A stretch of DNA of 26,009 bases, from positions 1 through 26,009 of the forward strand of contig JAEXAZ010000251.1 of NCBI GenBank assembly GCA_023394255.1, read 5' to 3'. The notes below the pieces were generated by a model that did not search any database, was not told the origin of the DNA, and was given only the letters and a program-made list of their open reading frames with translations. Source of the DNA: Bacillota bacterium. Lineage in GTDB: Bacteria; Bacillota; Clostridia; Oscillospirales; Ruminococcaceae. This document shows, piece after piece, positions 1-6,942 of the stretch; positions within the stretch are counted from its first letter, which is position 1; each line of letters begins with the position of its first letter. The position numbers and the translations under genes were made by a program.

Positions 1-440
1 ACATAGGCCTGCGCCACACCTGCCGTAAACACCCCCGCGGGCCGTTCGCCGGGGATTGCAAGCGCACCGCGTGTGCGCTCCCTGCATCCCATGGCGAGCA
101 CGACTGCCTTTGCCTGCCAGACGGCAAGCCCGCTGCGGGAGACGGTAGTGACCCGTTTATCCGGTGAAACGGAGATGACCGACGTACCGGTCAGGCAGGG
201 GATGCCCAGTCCTTCCGCCTCATCAATGAAGCGCTGCGCATATTCCGGCCCGGACAGCGGTTCCCCGAACCGCGTCAGGCCAAACCCGTCGTGGATACAC
301 TGGCGCAGAATCCCGCCGGGAGTATCTTCGCGCTCAATCACCACAAGGTCTGTAATCCCTTTTCGGTACAGCCGGACAGCCGCCGCCAGACCGGCGGGGC
401 CTCCTCCGATAATCACGGCCTCTTTTCGCACTGCGTTCAT
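1..440 (-). CDS. FAD-dependent oxidoreductase, pyridine-nucleotide-disulphide type (partial, N-terminal 146 residues)
   Basis: The gene reads leftward and leaves the window, so only the N-terminus is visible. It opens with a Rossmann FAD-binding fingerprint (VIIGGGPAGLAAA, residues about 9-21). Later come LRQCIHDGFG (about 45-54) and a GCRER...IPGERPAGVFTAG stretch (about 116-140), typical of the oxidoreductases that sit beside GlpA-like dehydrogenases in Clostridia. The ATG overlaps the stop of the upstream oxidoreductase as ATGA, with GGGAGGG about 7 nt upstream, so the two are translationally coupled. Inference: it acts in the cytoplasm with its partner, passing electrons from a hydroxy-acid or glycerol-3-phosphate-like substrate. 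The family often has a small third partner (DUF1667) next, which would lie outside the window. The substrate cannot be read from sequence. Confidence 0.85.
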   Translation of the reverse strand, partial: MNAVRKEAVIIGGGPAGLAAAVRLYRKGITDLVVIEREDTPGGILRQCIHDGFGLTRFGEPLSGPEYAQRFIDEAEGLGIPCLTGTSVISVSPDKRVTTVSRSGLAVWQAKAVVLAMGCRERTRGALAIPGERPAGVFTAGVAQAY

Positions 441-1888
441 TCTCTCACCCTCCCGGTAAATAAACTGGAGCCTGCGCGCGCATACAGGACATCCCTGATG
501 TCACAGCCGGTTTCCTCGCAGATCATCCGGGCGACGCGCATCTGGCAGTATCCGCCCTGGCACCGTCCCATCATTGAGCGGGTGCGATATTTGATTCCCA
601 CCATGGTGTGCACCCCCAGCAGATTATGTACTGCCTGCAGCAGCTCTGCTCTGGTTACCTTTTCGCAGCGGCAGACCAGCTCTCCGTAATCGGGGTTTTC
701 CCGGATCAGCTGTGCTTTCTGTTCATCGCTTTGCTCGGAGAAACGGATAATTCCTTCCCTGCGCGGGTTAAAGGAGGCGTTGGGATACAGGGTTTCACGC
801 TCCGCCATCAGCCGGACGGCCCGCCGCGCAATCGGAAGCGCGCCGGTGAGCCCCGGCGATTCAATTCCCACGAGGTTGATCGTATGCGGCGCCTCGTCGC
901 GGGCCTCTATGACAAAGTCCTGCACAACGCCGTTTTCATCGAGCCATTTGGGCAGGATGCCGGAATAGTTGCGGATGTAATCGGATTTCCTGATATGCGG
1001 CCAAAGCGTTGACGCGCTTTGCGCCAGATAATCCATGCTCTTTTGCGGGACGCCGTAATAAGTGAAGTCGTCTGCATATTCGGCGTTCGGGCCTACCGTA
1101 ACGTTTCCGTCGACTGTCGGGGTCACGTGGATTCCCATGTAAGTATTGCTCGGCACCGGATAGACCGGCATGGGCAGAAGCGGGCCGACGCGCTTATCCA
1201 AAACGATATAATCTCCCTTGGAGCCGCCGATGCGGTATCCGGGAATCCCCAGCATTTCAGAGATTTTCCCGCAGCCAAGCCCCGCGCTGTTCACCACCCA
1301 GCGGGTCAGAAAGGTTTCCCGCGTGGTTGAGAGTTCATAGGTTTGATCGGGCAGGCGGCGGATTCCCGTAACTTCGCGGCCAAAATAATAGTCTACGCCG
1401 TTTTCCTTTGCGTTTTCGGCCAGCGCGATGGTGTACTGAAACGGATCGAGAATGCCGCTGTTGGGCGAATACAGGGCAAATTTCCCGACTACGGCGGGCA
1501 CCAGTTCGTGCAGGCGTTTTTCGCCGATGAGTTCCAGGCCGCGGCTGCCGTTGACGCGTCCGGTTTCCAGGGTCCGCTTCAGGCTTGCCAGATCTTCGCC
1601 GGTGTTGCCAACCAGCACTTTCCCCGTGCGCTTAAACGGGACGTCCAGCTCTTTTGCCACCGCGTCAAATTCCAGGCAGCCCTCCACACAGCATTCCGCC
1701 TTTTTAGTACCCGGATCGTAAGCAAACCCGCCGTGCAGCACCGCGGAATTCCGTCCGCTTGTCTCATAGCACACATCAGACTCTTTTTCCAGAACGCCGA
1801 TTTTGAGCTGATAGCGCGCCATTTCTCTGGCTACCGCGCTTCCGACCACGCCGCCCCCGACGATCAATACGTCATATCGCTCTTTCAA
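437..1888 (-). CDS. GlpA/LhgO-like FAD-dependent oxidoreductase with C-terminal BFD-type [2Fe-2S] domain
   Basis: A DAO-fold flavoprotein of 483 residues from the start chosen here. The FAD-binding motif DVLIVGGGVVGSAVAREMARY is at the N-terminus. GRNSAVLHGGFAYDPGTKKA is the conserved substrate-side segment of glycerol-3-phosphate/2-hydroxyglutarate dehydrogenase relatives. The C-terminus carries CRCEKVTRAEL and, after about 30 residues, CQGGYCQ, the four-cysteine BFD-like iron-sulfur domain of anaerobic GlpA-type enzymes. Start choice: an ATG at 1912 is in frame, but TAGGAGGG lies inside that extension, 10 nt upstream of TTG at 1888, so TTG is the better start and gives MKERYDVLIVGGG. It is the first gene of an operon with the second oxidoreductase (ATGA overlap), downstream of the GntR regulator. 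The exact substrate is unknown: glycerol 3-phosphate is likely, another 2-hydroxy acid is possible. Confidence 0.88.
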   Translation of the reverse strand: MKERYDVLIVGGGVVGSAVAREMARYQLKIGVLEKESDVCYETSGRNSAVLHGGFAYDPGTKKAECCVEGCLEFDAVAKELDVPFKRTGKVLVGNTGEDLASLKRTLETGRVNGSRGLELIGEKRLHELVPAVVGKFALYSPNSGILDPFQYTIALAENAKENGVDYYFGREVTGIRRLPDQTYELSTTRETFLTRWVVNSAGLGCGKISEMLGIPGYRIGGSKGDYIVLDKRVGPLLPMPVYPVPSNTYMGIHVTPTVDGNVTVGPNAEYADDFTYYGVPQKSMDYLAQSASTLWPHIRKSDYIRNYSGILPKWLDENGVVQDFVIEARDEAPHTINLVGIESPGLTGALPIARRAVRLMAERETLYPNASFNPRREGIIRFSEQSDEQKAQLIRENPDYGELVCRCEKVTRAELLQAVHNLLGVHTMVGIKYRTRSMMGRCQGGYCQMRVARMICEETGCDIRDVLYARAGSSLFTGRVRE

Positions 1889-1908
1889 AGAGATCTTCCC
1901 TCCTAAAA

Positions 1909-2040
1909 TCATCCCATGAATTTTAATCTAATATTATCATAATCTAATATTTATCGGATAACAACTCGTAAAATTGAACGAATTTATTGATAAAAATTGT
2001 ATATTTAAAACTCAGTACTTAAAGTCATCCCATGAATTCA
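1909..2040. promoter_or_regulatory. Candidate operator/promoter region of the oxidoreductase operon
   Basis: This AT-rich gap between the regulator and the oxidoreductases contains an exact 14-bp direct repeat, TCATCCCATGAATT, at 1909-1922 and 2025-2038. Each copy holds the inverted repeat TCAT-CCC-ATGA. The second copy runs into the palindrome TGAATTCA (2033-2040), which recurs in the promoter of the GntR gene (2831-2838). GntR/FCD regulators bind short dyads, so these are plausible operators of the adjacent regulator. I could not settle a single -35/-10 pair: TTTACG-17-TATTAG on the minus strand is possible. Confidence 0.5.
1924..1951. repeat. Two tandem TAATCTAATATT copies, 16-bp period
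   Basis: TAATCTAATATT occurs exactly at 1924-1935 and 1940-1951. The copies are 16 bp apart and lie just upstream of the TTG start of the oxidoreductase operon. This is close to one and a half helical turns. It could be a second binding site or simply part of an AT-rich promoter. Confidence 0.5.
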
Positions 2041-2058
2041 CGCGGAAATAAACACTTT

Positions 2059-2739
2059 TTACAAAGGATTCAATTCCTCTAAAAACCGGCTTTGATTGTA
2101 AAGCAGGTGCAGAAGCATGGCCTGCTGCGCCTCGACAGGGCGTCTTGCCCGGATCGCCTGCAAAATGTCGCGGTGCGATTTTACGGTCTGCACATATTCC
2201 TGCCGGCTGACGGCCGAGGAAAAAGCGGTAACGCCGGCGCTGATGGTCGGTATCAGGTTTGACATGACGATGTTATGGCTGCATTTTGCAATCTGCACAT
2301 GAAAATCCTGGTCTTTTCGGGAAAAATCCTTGCCTTCCTGAATCAGGCGTTCCAGCTCTTCGCAAACGGTACGAAGGGTTTCAAGGTCGTCTGCCTGTGC
2401 GTTTTCCGCCGCAAGCGCGGCAATCTGCGGCTCCAAAATACAGCGGACCTGGAGCAGGTCCAGCACCAGCTTTTTCTGGTCCTCCACCAGGGAAAATCCC
2501 AAAGGGTCGTCCGCTACCCCGTTCTTCGGGGAAACAAATGTGCCTGAACCCTGCCGGATATTGATAATATTGCGCGATACGAGTACCCGCAGGGCCTCCC
2601 GGATCGTATTGCGGCTGACGTTCAGCAGCCCGGAAAGTTCATACTCGGTCGGCAGTTTCTGCCCGGGCCGGTATCCCTTTTCGCGGATCAGCCGGATCAG
2701 TTCATCCGCTGTCTTTTCTCCGAGCGTCCTGTTTTCCAT
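2059..2739 (-). CDS. GntR-family transcriptional regulator, FadR/FCD subfamily
   Basis: 226 residues, the usual length for the subfamily. The N-terminal winged helix (about 5-70) contains KLPTEYELSGLLNVSRNTIREALRVL and the wing IRQGSGTFV. The C-terminal helical FCD domain (about 90-220) keeps the candidate metal/ligand residues: D143 or D145, H147 (RKDQDFHVQ), H189 (KSHRDIL) and H211 (LLHLLYN). R99 sits in LQVRCILEP. Family knowledge: FCD regulators sense carboxylic acids such as lactate, gluconate or fatty acyl groups and usually repress the neighbouring catabolic operon. Here that is the pair of FAD oxidoreductases on the same strand 170 nt further on. The ribosome binding site AAAGGAC is about 12 nt from ATG. 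Likely autoregulated: a TGAATTCA palindrome overlaps its predicted transcription start. Confidence 0.9.
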   Translation of the reverse strand: MENRTLGEKTADELIRLIREKGYRPGQKLPTEYELSGLLNVSRNTIREALRVLVSRNIINIRQGSGTFVSPKNGVADDPLGFSLVEDQKKLVLDLLQVRCILEPQIAALAAENAQADDLETLRTVCEELERLIQEGKDFSRKDQDFHVQIAKCSHNIVMSNLIPTISAGVTAFSSAVSRQEYVQTVKSHRDILQAIRARRPVEAQQAMLLHLLYNQSRFLEELNPL

Positions 2740-2825
2740 GATAGCTTTCCGTCCTTTCCCACAAACGATGCCGCCGGCGACGGGGCGGCAGCTCCCGAAG
2801 CGGGCTTACCGCCCAACTAAAAACT

Positions 2826-2872
2826 TCATATGAATTCAGGGAAATCTTAGCATGTTCAAAAAGCAAAGTCAA
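2826..2872 (-). promoter_or_regulatory. Promoter of the GntR gene with overlapping operator
   Basis: On the minus strand a -35 TTGACT (2867-2872) and -10 TAAGAT (2844-2849) are separated by exactly 17 bp. The palindrome TTCATATGAA (2825-2834), overlapping TGAATTCA (2831-2838), lies at the predicted transcription start. The same TGAATTCA recurs at 2033-2040 ahead of the oxidoreductase operon, which suggests negative autoregulation. Confidence 0.65.
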
Positions 2873-2882
2873 TCGCCGGAAG

Positions 2883-2921
2883 AAAAATGCCCCCAGCCTG
2901 AAAGTCTGGCTGGGGGCATTT
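2883..2921 (-). terminator. Intrinsic terminator of gpmI
   Basis: A perfect 14-bp stem, AAATGCCCCCAGCC (2885-2898) with GGCTGGGGGCATTT (2908-2921), has a 9-nt loop and is followed on the minus strand by TTTTTCT. It lies just past the gpmI stop. A separate 12-bp palindrome, CGGCAGCTGCCG, is at 2928-2939. Confidence 0.9.
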
Positions 2922-2942
2922 GAACTTCGGCAGCTGCCGGTT

Positions 2943-4460
2943 TTATTCAATGATCGAGGTTCCGGTCATTTCCGCCGGCTGTGCGAGCCCGAGAATTTTG
3001 AGCATGGTTGGAGCAAGGTCGGCGAGCCGTCCGCCTTTACGCAGCTTGCAGTCCCCCTGTCCGACCACAAGGAGGGGAACAGGGTTTGTGGTGTGCGCGG
3101 TGAATGGGGAGCCGTCCGCAGCATACATCTGCTCGGCATTCCCGTGATCCGCTGTAATTAAGGCGGTGCCGCCCATCTTCAGAATGGCATCAACCGTTCG
3201 GCCGAGGCCGGTATCAACGGCTTCAACCGCTTTGCGGGCCGCGTCAAAGATGCCGGTATGGCCGACCATGTCGCAGTTGGCGTAATTAAGAATAATGACA
3301 TCGTAATTACCGGAAAGAATCCGCTTTTCAATTTCATCGGTGACGAGATTCGCGTTCATTTCCGGCTGGAGATCGTAGGTTGCGACTTTAGGGGACGGGA
3401 TCAGCGCACGGTCCTCGCCCTCATAAGGGGCCTCCACACCGCCGTTAAAGAAAAATGTGACGTGCGCGTATTTTTCCGTTTCCGCAATGCGCAGCTGGGT
3501 CAGTCCCTTGCCGGAGATATAAGCGCCAAAGGTATTGGTCAGGCTTTGCGGCTTGAATGCCACATGTACGCCGGGCATGGTGGCGTCATACTGGGTCATG
3601 CAGACAAAGAACACGTCCTTTTTGCCGCCCTTGCGCTCAAACCCGGTAAATGCGGGGTCTACGATGGTACGGGTCAGTTCGCGGGCACGGTCCGGACGGA
3701 AGTTAAAGAAGATTATGGAATCTCCGTTTTGCACACCCGCGCCTTTAACGCAGACGGTGGGCTCCACAAACTCGTCGGTGATTTCGGCGCCATAGGATTT
3801 TTCAATTGCGTCCACCGCGGAGGCGTTAAAGTTCCCTTCGCCGTTTACGATGACGTTGTAGGCTTTCATCACGCGTTCCCAGCGGTTGTCGCGGTCCATG
3901 GCGTAATAACGGCCCGTAACGGACGCGATCTGCCCCACGCCGATTTGATTCATTTCCGCCTCCAGCTCGGCAACGTAGTCCCGGCCGCTGGTGGGCGGGA
4001 CATCGCGCCCGTCCATGAAGCAATGGACATAGACCTTATGCAGGCCCGCCTGCTTCGCAAGCCGCAGCAGGCCGTAAAGGTGTGTGTTGTGGCTGTGGAC
4101 GCCGCCGTCGGAGCAGAGCCCCATCAGATGCAGGGCGGAATTGTTCTTTTTGCAGTTTTCAACTGCGGCGGTCAGCGTCTCGTTGGTGAAGAAATCACCT
4201 TCGGCAATGGATTTTGTGATACGGGTCAATTCCTGATAAACGATACGCCCGGCGCCGATGTTGGTGTGCCCCACCTCTGAATTTCCCATCTGTCCGTCCG
4301 GCAGGCCGACGTCCATTCCGGAGGCGCCGATCAGCGTATGCGGGCAGGTGGCAAAGAGCTGATCAAGATACGGCTTTTTGGCCGCCGCGATTGCGTTGCC
4401 GTAATCAGAAGGGTTATAACCGAATCCGTCAAGGATGATTAAGGCTAATGGTTTTTTCAT
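2943..4460 (-). CDS. gpmI: 2,3-bisphosphoglycerate-independent phosphoglycerate mutase
   Basis: Interconverts 3- and 2-phosphoglycerate in the cytoplasm (lower glycolysis/gluconeogenesis) using two Mn2+ ions and a phosphoserine intermediate. At 505 residues it is full length. Visible landmarks are the metal ligand D11 in ILDGFGYN, the catalytic Ser61 in GQMGNSEVGHTNIGAGR, the substrate segments GGVHSHNTHLYGLL and CFMDGRDVPPTSG, the second metal cluster NYANCDMVGHTG, and TADHGNAEQM near the C-terminus. GGGAGG precedes ATG by about 12 nt. It is the last gene of the pgk-tpiA-gpmI cluster, separated from tpiA by 116 nt that include a small hairpin, and is followed by a strong terminator. gap and eno are not in the window. 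Confidence 0.98.
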   Translation of the reverse strand: MKKPLALIILDGFGYNPSDYGNAIAAAKKPYLDQLFATCPHTLIGASGMDVGLPDGQMGNSEVGHTNIGAGRIVYQELTRITKSIAEGDFFTNETLTAAVENCKKNNSALHLMGLCSDGGVHSHNTHLYGLLRLAKQAGLHKVYVHCFMDGRDVPPTSGRDYVAELEAEMNQIGVGQIASVTGRYYAMDRDNRWERVMKAYNVIVNGEGNFNASAVDAIEKSYGAEITDEFVEPTVCVKGAGVQNGDSIIFFNFRPDRARELTRTIVDPAFTGFERKGGKKDVFFVCMTQYDATMPGVHVAFKPQSLTNTFGAYISGKGLTQLRIAETEKYAHVTFFFNGGVEAPYEGEDRALIPSPKVATYDLQPEMNANLVTDEIEKRILSGNYDVIILNYANCDMVGHTGIFDAARKAVEAVDTGLGRTVDAILKMGGTALITADHGNAEQMYAADGSPFTAHTTNPVPLLVVGQGDCKLRKGGRLADLAPTMLKILGLAQPAEMTGTSIIE

Positions 4461-4490
4461 TTTGTAACTGTTCCTCCCTATCTGCGGAAA

Positions 4491-4507
4491 CTGCCGGTAC
4501 CCGGCAG
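4491..4507 (-). other. Small intercistronic hairpin between tpiA and gpmI
   Basis: CTGCCGG (4491-4497) and CCGGCAG (4501-4507) pair around a 3-nt loop. There is no T-run in either direction, so it is not a clear terminator. GAAACTGCCG is repeated directly at 4487-4496 and 4522-4531. It could affect mRNA processing or stability of the gpmI message. The rest of the 116-nt gap shows nothing I recognise. Confidence 0.4.
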
Positions 4508-4576
4508 CATTTCCGGATTCCGAAACTGCCGCCCCGGCTGACCGGAAGACGGCAAAGCAAACTGAGCTCTCTAAAA

Positions 4577-5350
4577 TTATTTGGAAGCCGCGCCGACGAT
4601 CACCGCAAAATCAGCCGCTTTCAGCGAAGCGCCGCCAATCAGGCCGCCGTCAACGTCAGGCTGGGCCAGAAGCTCCTCCGCGTTCTTTGCGTTCATGGAG
4701 CCGCCGTACTGGATGGTCATGGCGTCCGCGGCGGACGCGCCATACAGCTTTGCCACGACGGTGCGGATGTAGTGGTTTACCTCGTTGGCCTGTTCGGCAG
4801 TTGCGGTTTTGCCGGTCCCGATCGCCCAGACAGGCTCATAAGCGAGGATGATATTTTTCAGTTCGTCCGCCGAAACCCCGCCAAGGGCGGCCTTGGTCTG
4901 CATGCCGACGATCTCCTCAGTGATGCCGGCTTCCCGCTGTTCCAGCAGTTCGCCGACGCAGAGGATGACTTTCAGCCCGCTGTCGAGGGCTGCGCGCACG
5001 CGCTGGTTGACGGTGGCGTCGGTCTCGCCGAAATACTGGCGGCGCTCGCTGTGCCCGATGACGACATACTCCACACCCATTTCCGCAAGCATATCCGCGG
5101 AAATCTCGCCGGTAAACGCGCCGGATTTTGCCCAGTGGCAGTTTTCAGCGCCCACCTTGATGTTGGTGCCTTTGGTCGCGTCCAGCGCTGTTTCCAGGTT
5201 GGTGAACGGAACACAGATTACAACGCCGCAGCCGGCGTCCTTCACGAGGGGGATCAGCTCGCTGATCAATGTTTTTGCTTCCGGGCGGGTTTTGTTCATT
5301 TTCCAGTTTCCCGCGATGACTGCCTGACGAAGTGCTTTATTCATTTCCAT
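4577..5350 (-). CDS. tpiA: Triosephosphate isomerase
   Basis: Interconverts dihydroxyacetone phosphate and glyceraldehyde 3-phosphate. The 257-residue TIM barrel has K17 in AGNWKMN, the catalytic H100 in VIGHSERR, the catalytic E172 in LAYEPVWAIGTG, the phosphate-binding IQYGGSMNAKNAEEL segment and DGGLIGGASL at the C-terminal end. AAAGGAG lies about 4 nt before ATG. It is the second gene of the cluster. The terminator-like hairpin just upstream (5389-5415) means that either read-through or processing sets its level relative to pgk. Confidence 0.98.
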   Translation of the reverse strand: MEMNKALRQAVIAGNWKMNKTRPEAKTLISELIPLVKDAGCGVVICVPFTNLETALDATKGTNIKVGAENCHWAKSGAFTGEISADMLAEMGVEYVVIGHSERRQYFGETDATVNQRVRAALDSGLKVILCVGELLEQREAGITEEIVGMQTKAALGGVSADELKNIILAYEPVWAIGTGKTATAEQANEVNHYIRTVVAKLYGASAADAMTIQYGGSMNAKNAEELLAQPDVDGGLIGGASLKAADFAVIVGAASK

Positions 5351-5388
5351 ACGCTCCTTTAATCTGTTCTATCAGGGCTGCTTCTGTG

Positions 5389-5415
5389 AAAAAAGGCGGG
5401 GCAAGCCGCCCCGCC
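5389..5415 (-). terminator. Intrinsic terminator between pgk and tpiA
   Basis: On the minus strand GGCGGGGC and GCCCCGCC form a perfect 8-bp GC-rich stem (5408-5415 with 5395-5402) around a 5-nt loop, followed directly by six T (5389-5394). It starts 10 nt after the pgk stop and ends about 39 nt before tpiA ATG. No obvious separate tpiA promoter fits in the gap. Confidence 0.85.
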
Positions 5416-5424
5416 CCCAAATCA

Positions 5425-6618
5425 TTATTTGTCGTTGAGAGCCGCAATGCCGGGGAGTTCCAGACCTTCGAGAAATTCGAGGGAAGCGCCGCCGCCGGTG
5501 GAAATGTGGGTCATCTTGTCGCCAAAGCCCAGCTTGGTGACCGCCGCCGCGGAATCGCCGCCGCCGATGATGCTGATCGCACCGCTTTCGGCGACCGCCG
5601 TGGCAACCTTCAGGGTCCCGTTTGCAAAGCGTTCAAACTCAAATACGCCCATCGGTCCGTTCCAGACCACGGTTCCGGCCCCCCTGATGGCGTCGCAGAA
5701 CAGTTCTACGGTCTTGGGGCCGATATCCATGCCCATCCAACCGTCCGGAATCCCGGCGTCTGCGTCTACGGTCTCCAGCTCGCAGGCGGCATCGAATTTG
5801 TCGCCGCAGACGGTGTCGATCGGAAGCAGGAACTTGACGCCGCGCTTAGCCGCTTTTTCCATCATTTCCTTCGCAAGTTCGACCTTGTCGTCCTCGCACA
5901 GGGAGTTCCCGATCGCGTAACCCTGGGCCTTTGAAAAGGTGTAAGCCATGCCGCCGCCGACAATCAGCGTGTCGACCTTTTCAAGCAGGTTATTGATCAC
6001 GCCGATTTTATCGGAAACCTTCGCGCCGCCCAGAATGGCGACAAACGGGCGCTTTGGATCGGCCAGCGCTTTGCCCATAATGGAGATTTCCTTCTGGATC
6101 AGGTAGCCGCAGACCGCCGGCAGATAATCGGCGACACCGGCTGTGGACGCGTGGGCGCGATGGGCGGAGCCGAACGCGTCGTTGACATAAATTTCGGCGA
6201 GGGAGGCGAATGCCTTGGCAAGATCGGGGTTGTTCTTGGTCTCGCCCGCTTCAAACCGGACATTCTCCAGCATCAGCAGTTCACCCGGCTTCAGCGCGGC
6301 CGCTTTTGCCCTGGCGTCTTCGCCGACAACGTCTTTTGCCATTGCAACCGGTTTTCCGAGCAGCTCGCCCAGCCGGACGGCAACGGGAGCCAGCGAAAAC
6401 TCAGGCTTGAATTCGCCTTTGGGTCTGCCGAGATGCGAGCAGAGGATTACCGCCGCGCCATGCTCCAGCAGATACTTTACGGTCGGAAGCGCCGCGGCAA
6501 TGCGCTTGTCGCTGCTGATGACGCCATCTTTGATGGGCACGTTGAAATCGCAGCGGATTAAGACTTTTTTACCCGCCACATCGATATCTTCGACAGATTT
6601 TTTGTTGTAAGAGGTCAT
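5425..6618 (-). CDS. pgk: Phosphoglycerate kinase
   Basis: Transfers phosphate between 1,3-bisphosphoglycerate and ADP, the first ATP-yielding step of glycolysis. 397 residues, the usual bacterial length. Landmarks are VLIRCDFNVPIKDG, CSHLGRPKGEF, the hinge-side GGAKVSDKIGVI, VWNGPMGVFEFERFA and the nucleotide-binding IIGGGDSAAAVTKLG. Start: an in-frame ATG 14 codons upstream exists, but AAAGGGTGG lies within that extension about 7 nt before ATG at 6618, and MTSYNKKSVED aligns with known N-termini. It is the first gene of the cluster, with a good promoter and a 5'-terminal hairpin upstream. Confidence 0.97.
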   Translation of the reverse strand: MTSYNKKSVEDIDVAGKKVLIRCDFNVPIKDGVISSDKRIAAALPTVKYLLEHGAAVILCSHLGRPKGEFKPEFSLAPVAVRLGELLGKPVAMAKDVVGEDARAKAAALKPGELLMLENVRFEAGETKNNPDLAKAFASLAEIYVNDAFGSAHRAHASTAGVADYLPAVCGYLIQKEISIMGKALADPKRPFVAILGGAKVSDKIGVINNLLEKVDTLIVGGGMAYTFSKAQGYAIGNSLCEDDKVELAKEMMEKAAKRGVKFLLPIDTVCGDKFDAACELETVDADAGIPDGWMGMDIGPKTVELFCDAIRGAGTVVWNGPMGVFEFERFANGTLKVATAVAESGAISIIGGGDSAAAVTKLGFGDKMTHISTGGGASLEFLEGLELPGIAALNDK

Positions 6619-6669
6619 AAGAATGCCACCCTTTCGTTTTATGTGAATCCTATTATGCACAGGGAGTTC

Positions 6670-6706
6670 GTGGATTGATGCGCTTGTTAAATCGGCATCA
6701 ATCCAC
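6670..6706 (-). promoter_or_regulatory. Perfect 12-bp inverted repeat at the 5' end of the pgk message
   Basis: GTGGATTGATGC (6670-6681) and GCATCAATCCAC (6695-6706) are perfect arms separated by 13 nt. From the promoter at 6712-6740, transcription should start near 6705, so the hairpin would form right at the 5' end of the RNA, 51 nt before the pgk start. It may be an mRNA-stabilising 5' hairpin or a DNA operator overlapping +1. Confidence 0.6.
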
Positions 6707-6711
6707 CCATT

Positions 6712-6740
6712 ATTTTAATCTATCATTCCCGTTTTTGCAA
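6712..6740 (-). promoter_or_regulatory. Promoter of the pgk-tpiA-gpmI cluster
   Basis: Minus-strand -35 TTGCAA (6735-6740), a 17-bp spacer and -10 TAAAAT (6712-6717). It is the only well-matched promoter I see in the 324-nt gap between pgk and the degV-family gene. Confidence 0.65.
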
Positions 6741-6884
6741 GTGTTTTCCTGTATTTGTGCACAGCCTTTGGCAGTTTCACTGCAAGTTCCGTGTAAAATG
6801 GTTTCCCAGTTTATAAAATGTGCCTTTATTTGCCTAAACATACAAGCCTCTGTACAAAATTAAGGAGGCAGAAGTTCCGGAATA
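6741..6884. other. Remainder of the pgk/degV intergenic gap; nothing recognised
   Basis: The gap between the pgk start and the degV-family stop totals 324 nt. It holds the pgk leader, hairpin and promoter at one end and the degV terminator at the other. The remaining AT-rich stretch has no credible ORF, RNA gene or riboswitch that I can identify. Confidence 0.5.
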
Positions 6885-6920
6885 ACAAAAACAGCCGTTC
6901 CGCACAGGGAAGAGGCTGTT
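6885..6920 (-). terminator. Intrinsic terminator of the trmL-degV unit
   Basis: On the minus strand AACAGCC and GGCTGTT pair (6914-6920 with 6890-6896), extended inside by TTCC/GGAA, followed by TTTGTT. It begins 22 nt after the stop of the degV-family gene. Confidence 0.75.
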
Positions 6921-6942
6921 CTGCTTTTACCAGCATCAGCGG

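Noticed and set aside
1889..1912. ATG at 1912 as the start of the GlpA-like gene
   Set aside because: The only good ribosome binding site (TAGGAGGG) lies inside that extension and points to TTG 1888.
3258..4280. A 340-codon plus-strand frame opposite gpmI
   Set aside because: It is antisense to a clearly conserved glycolytic gene, and its protein has no family-like pattern.
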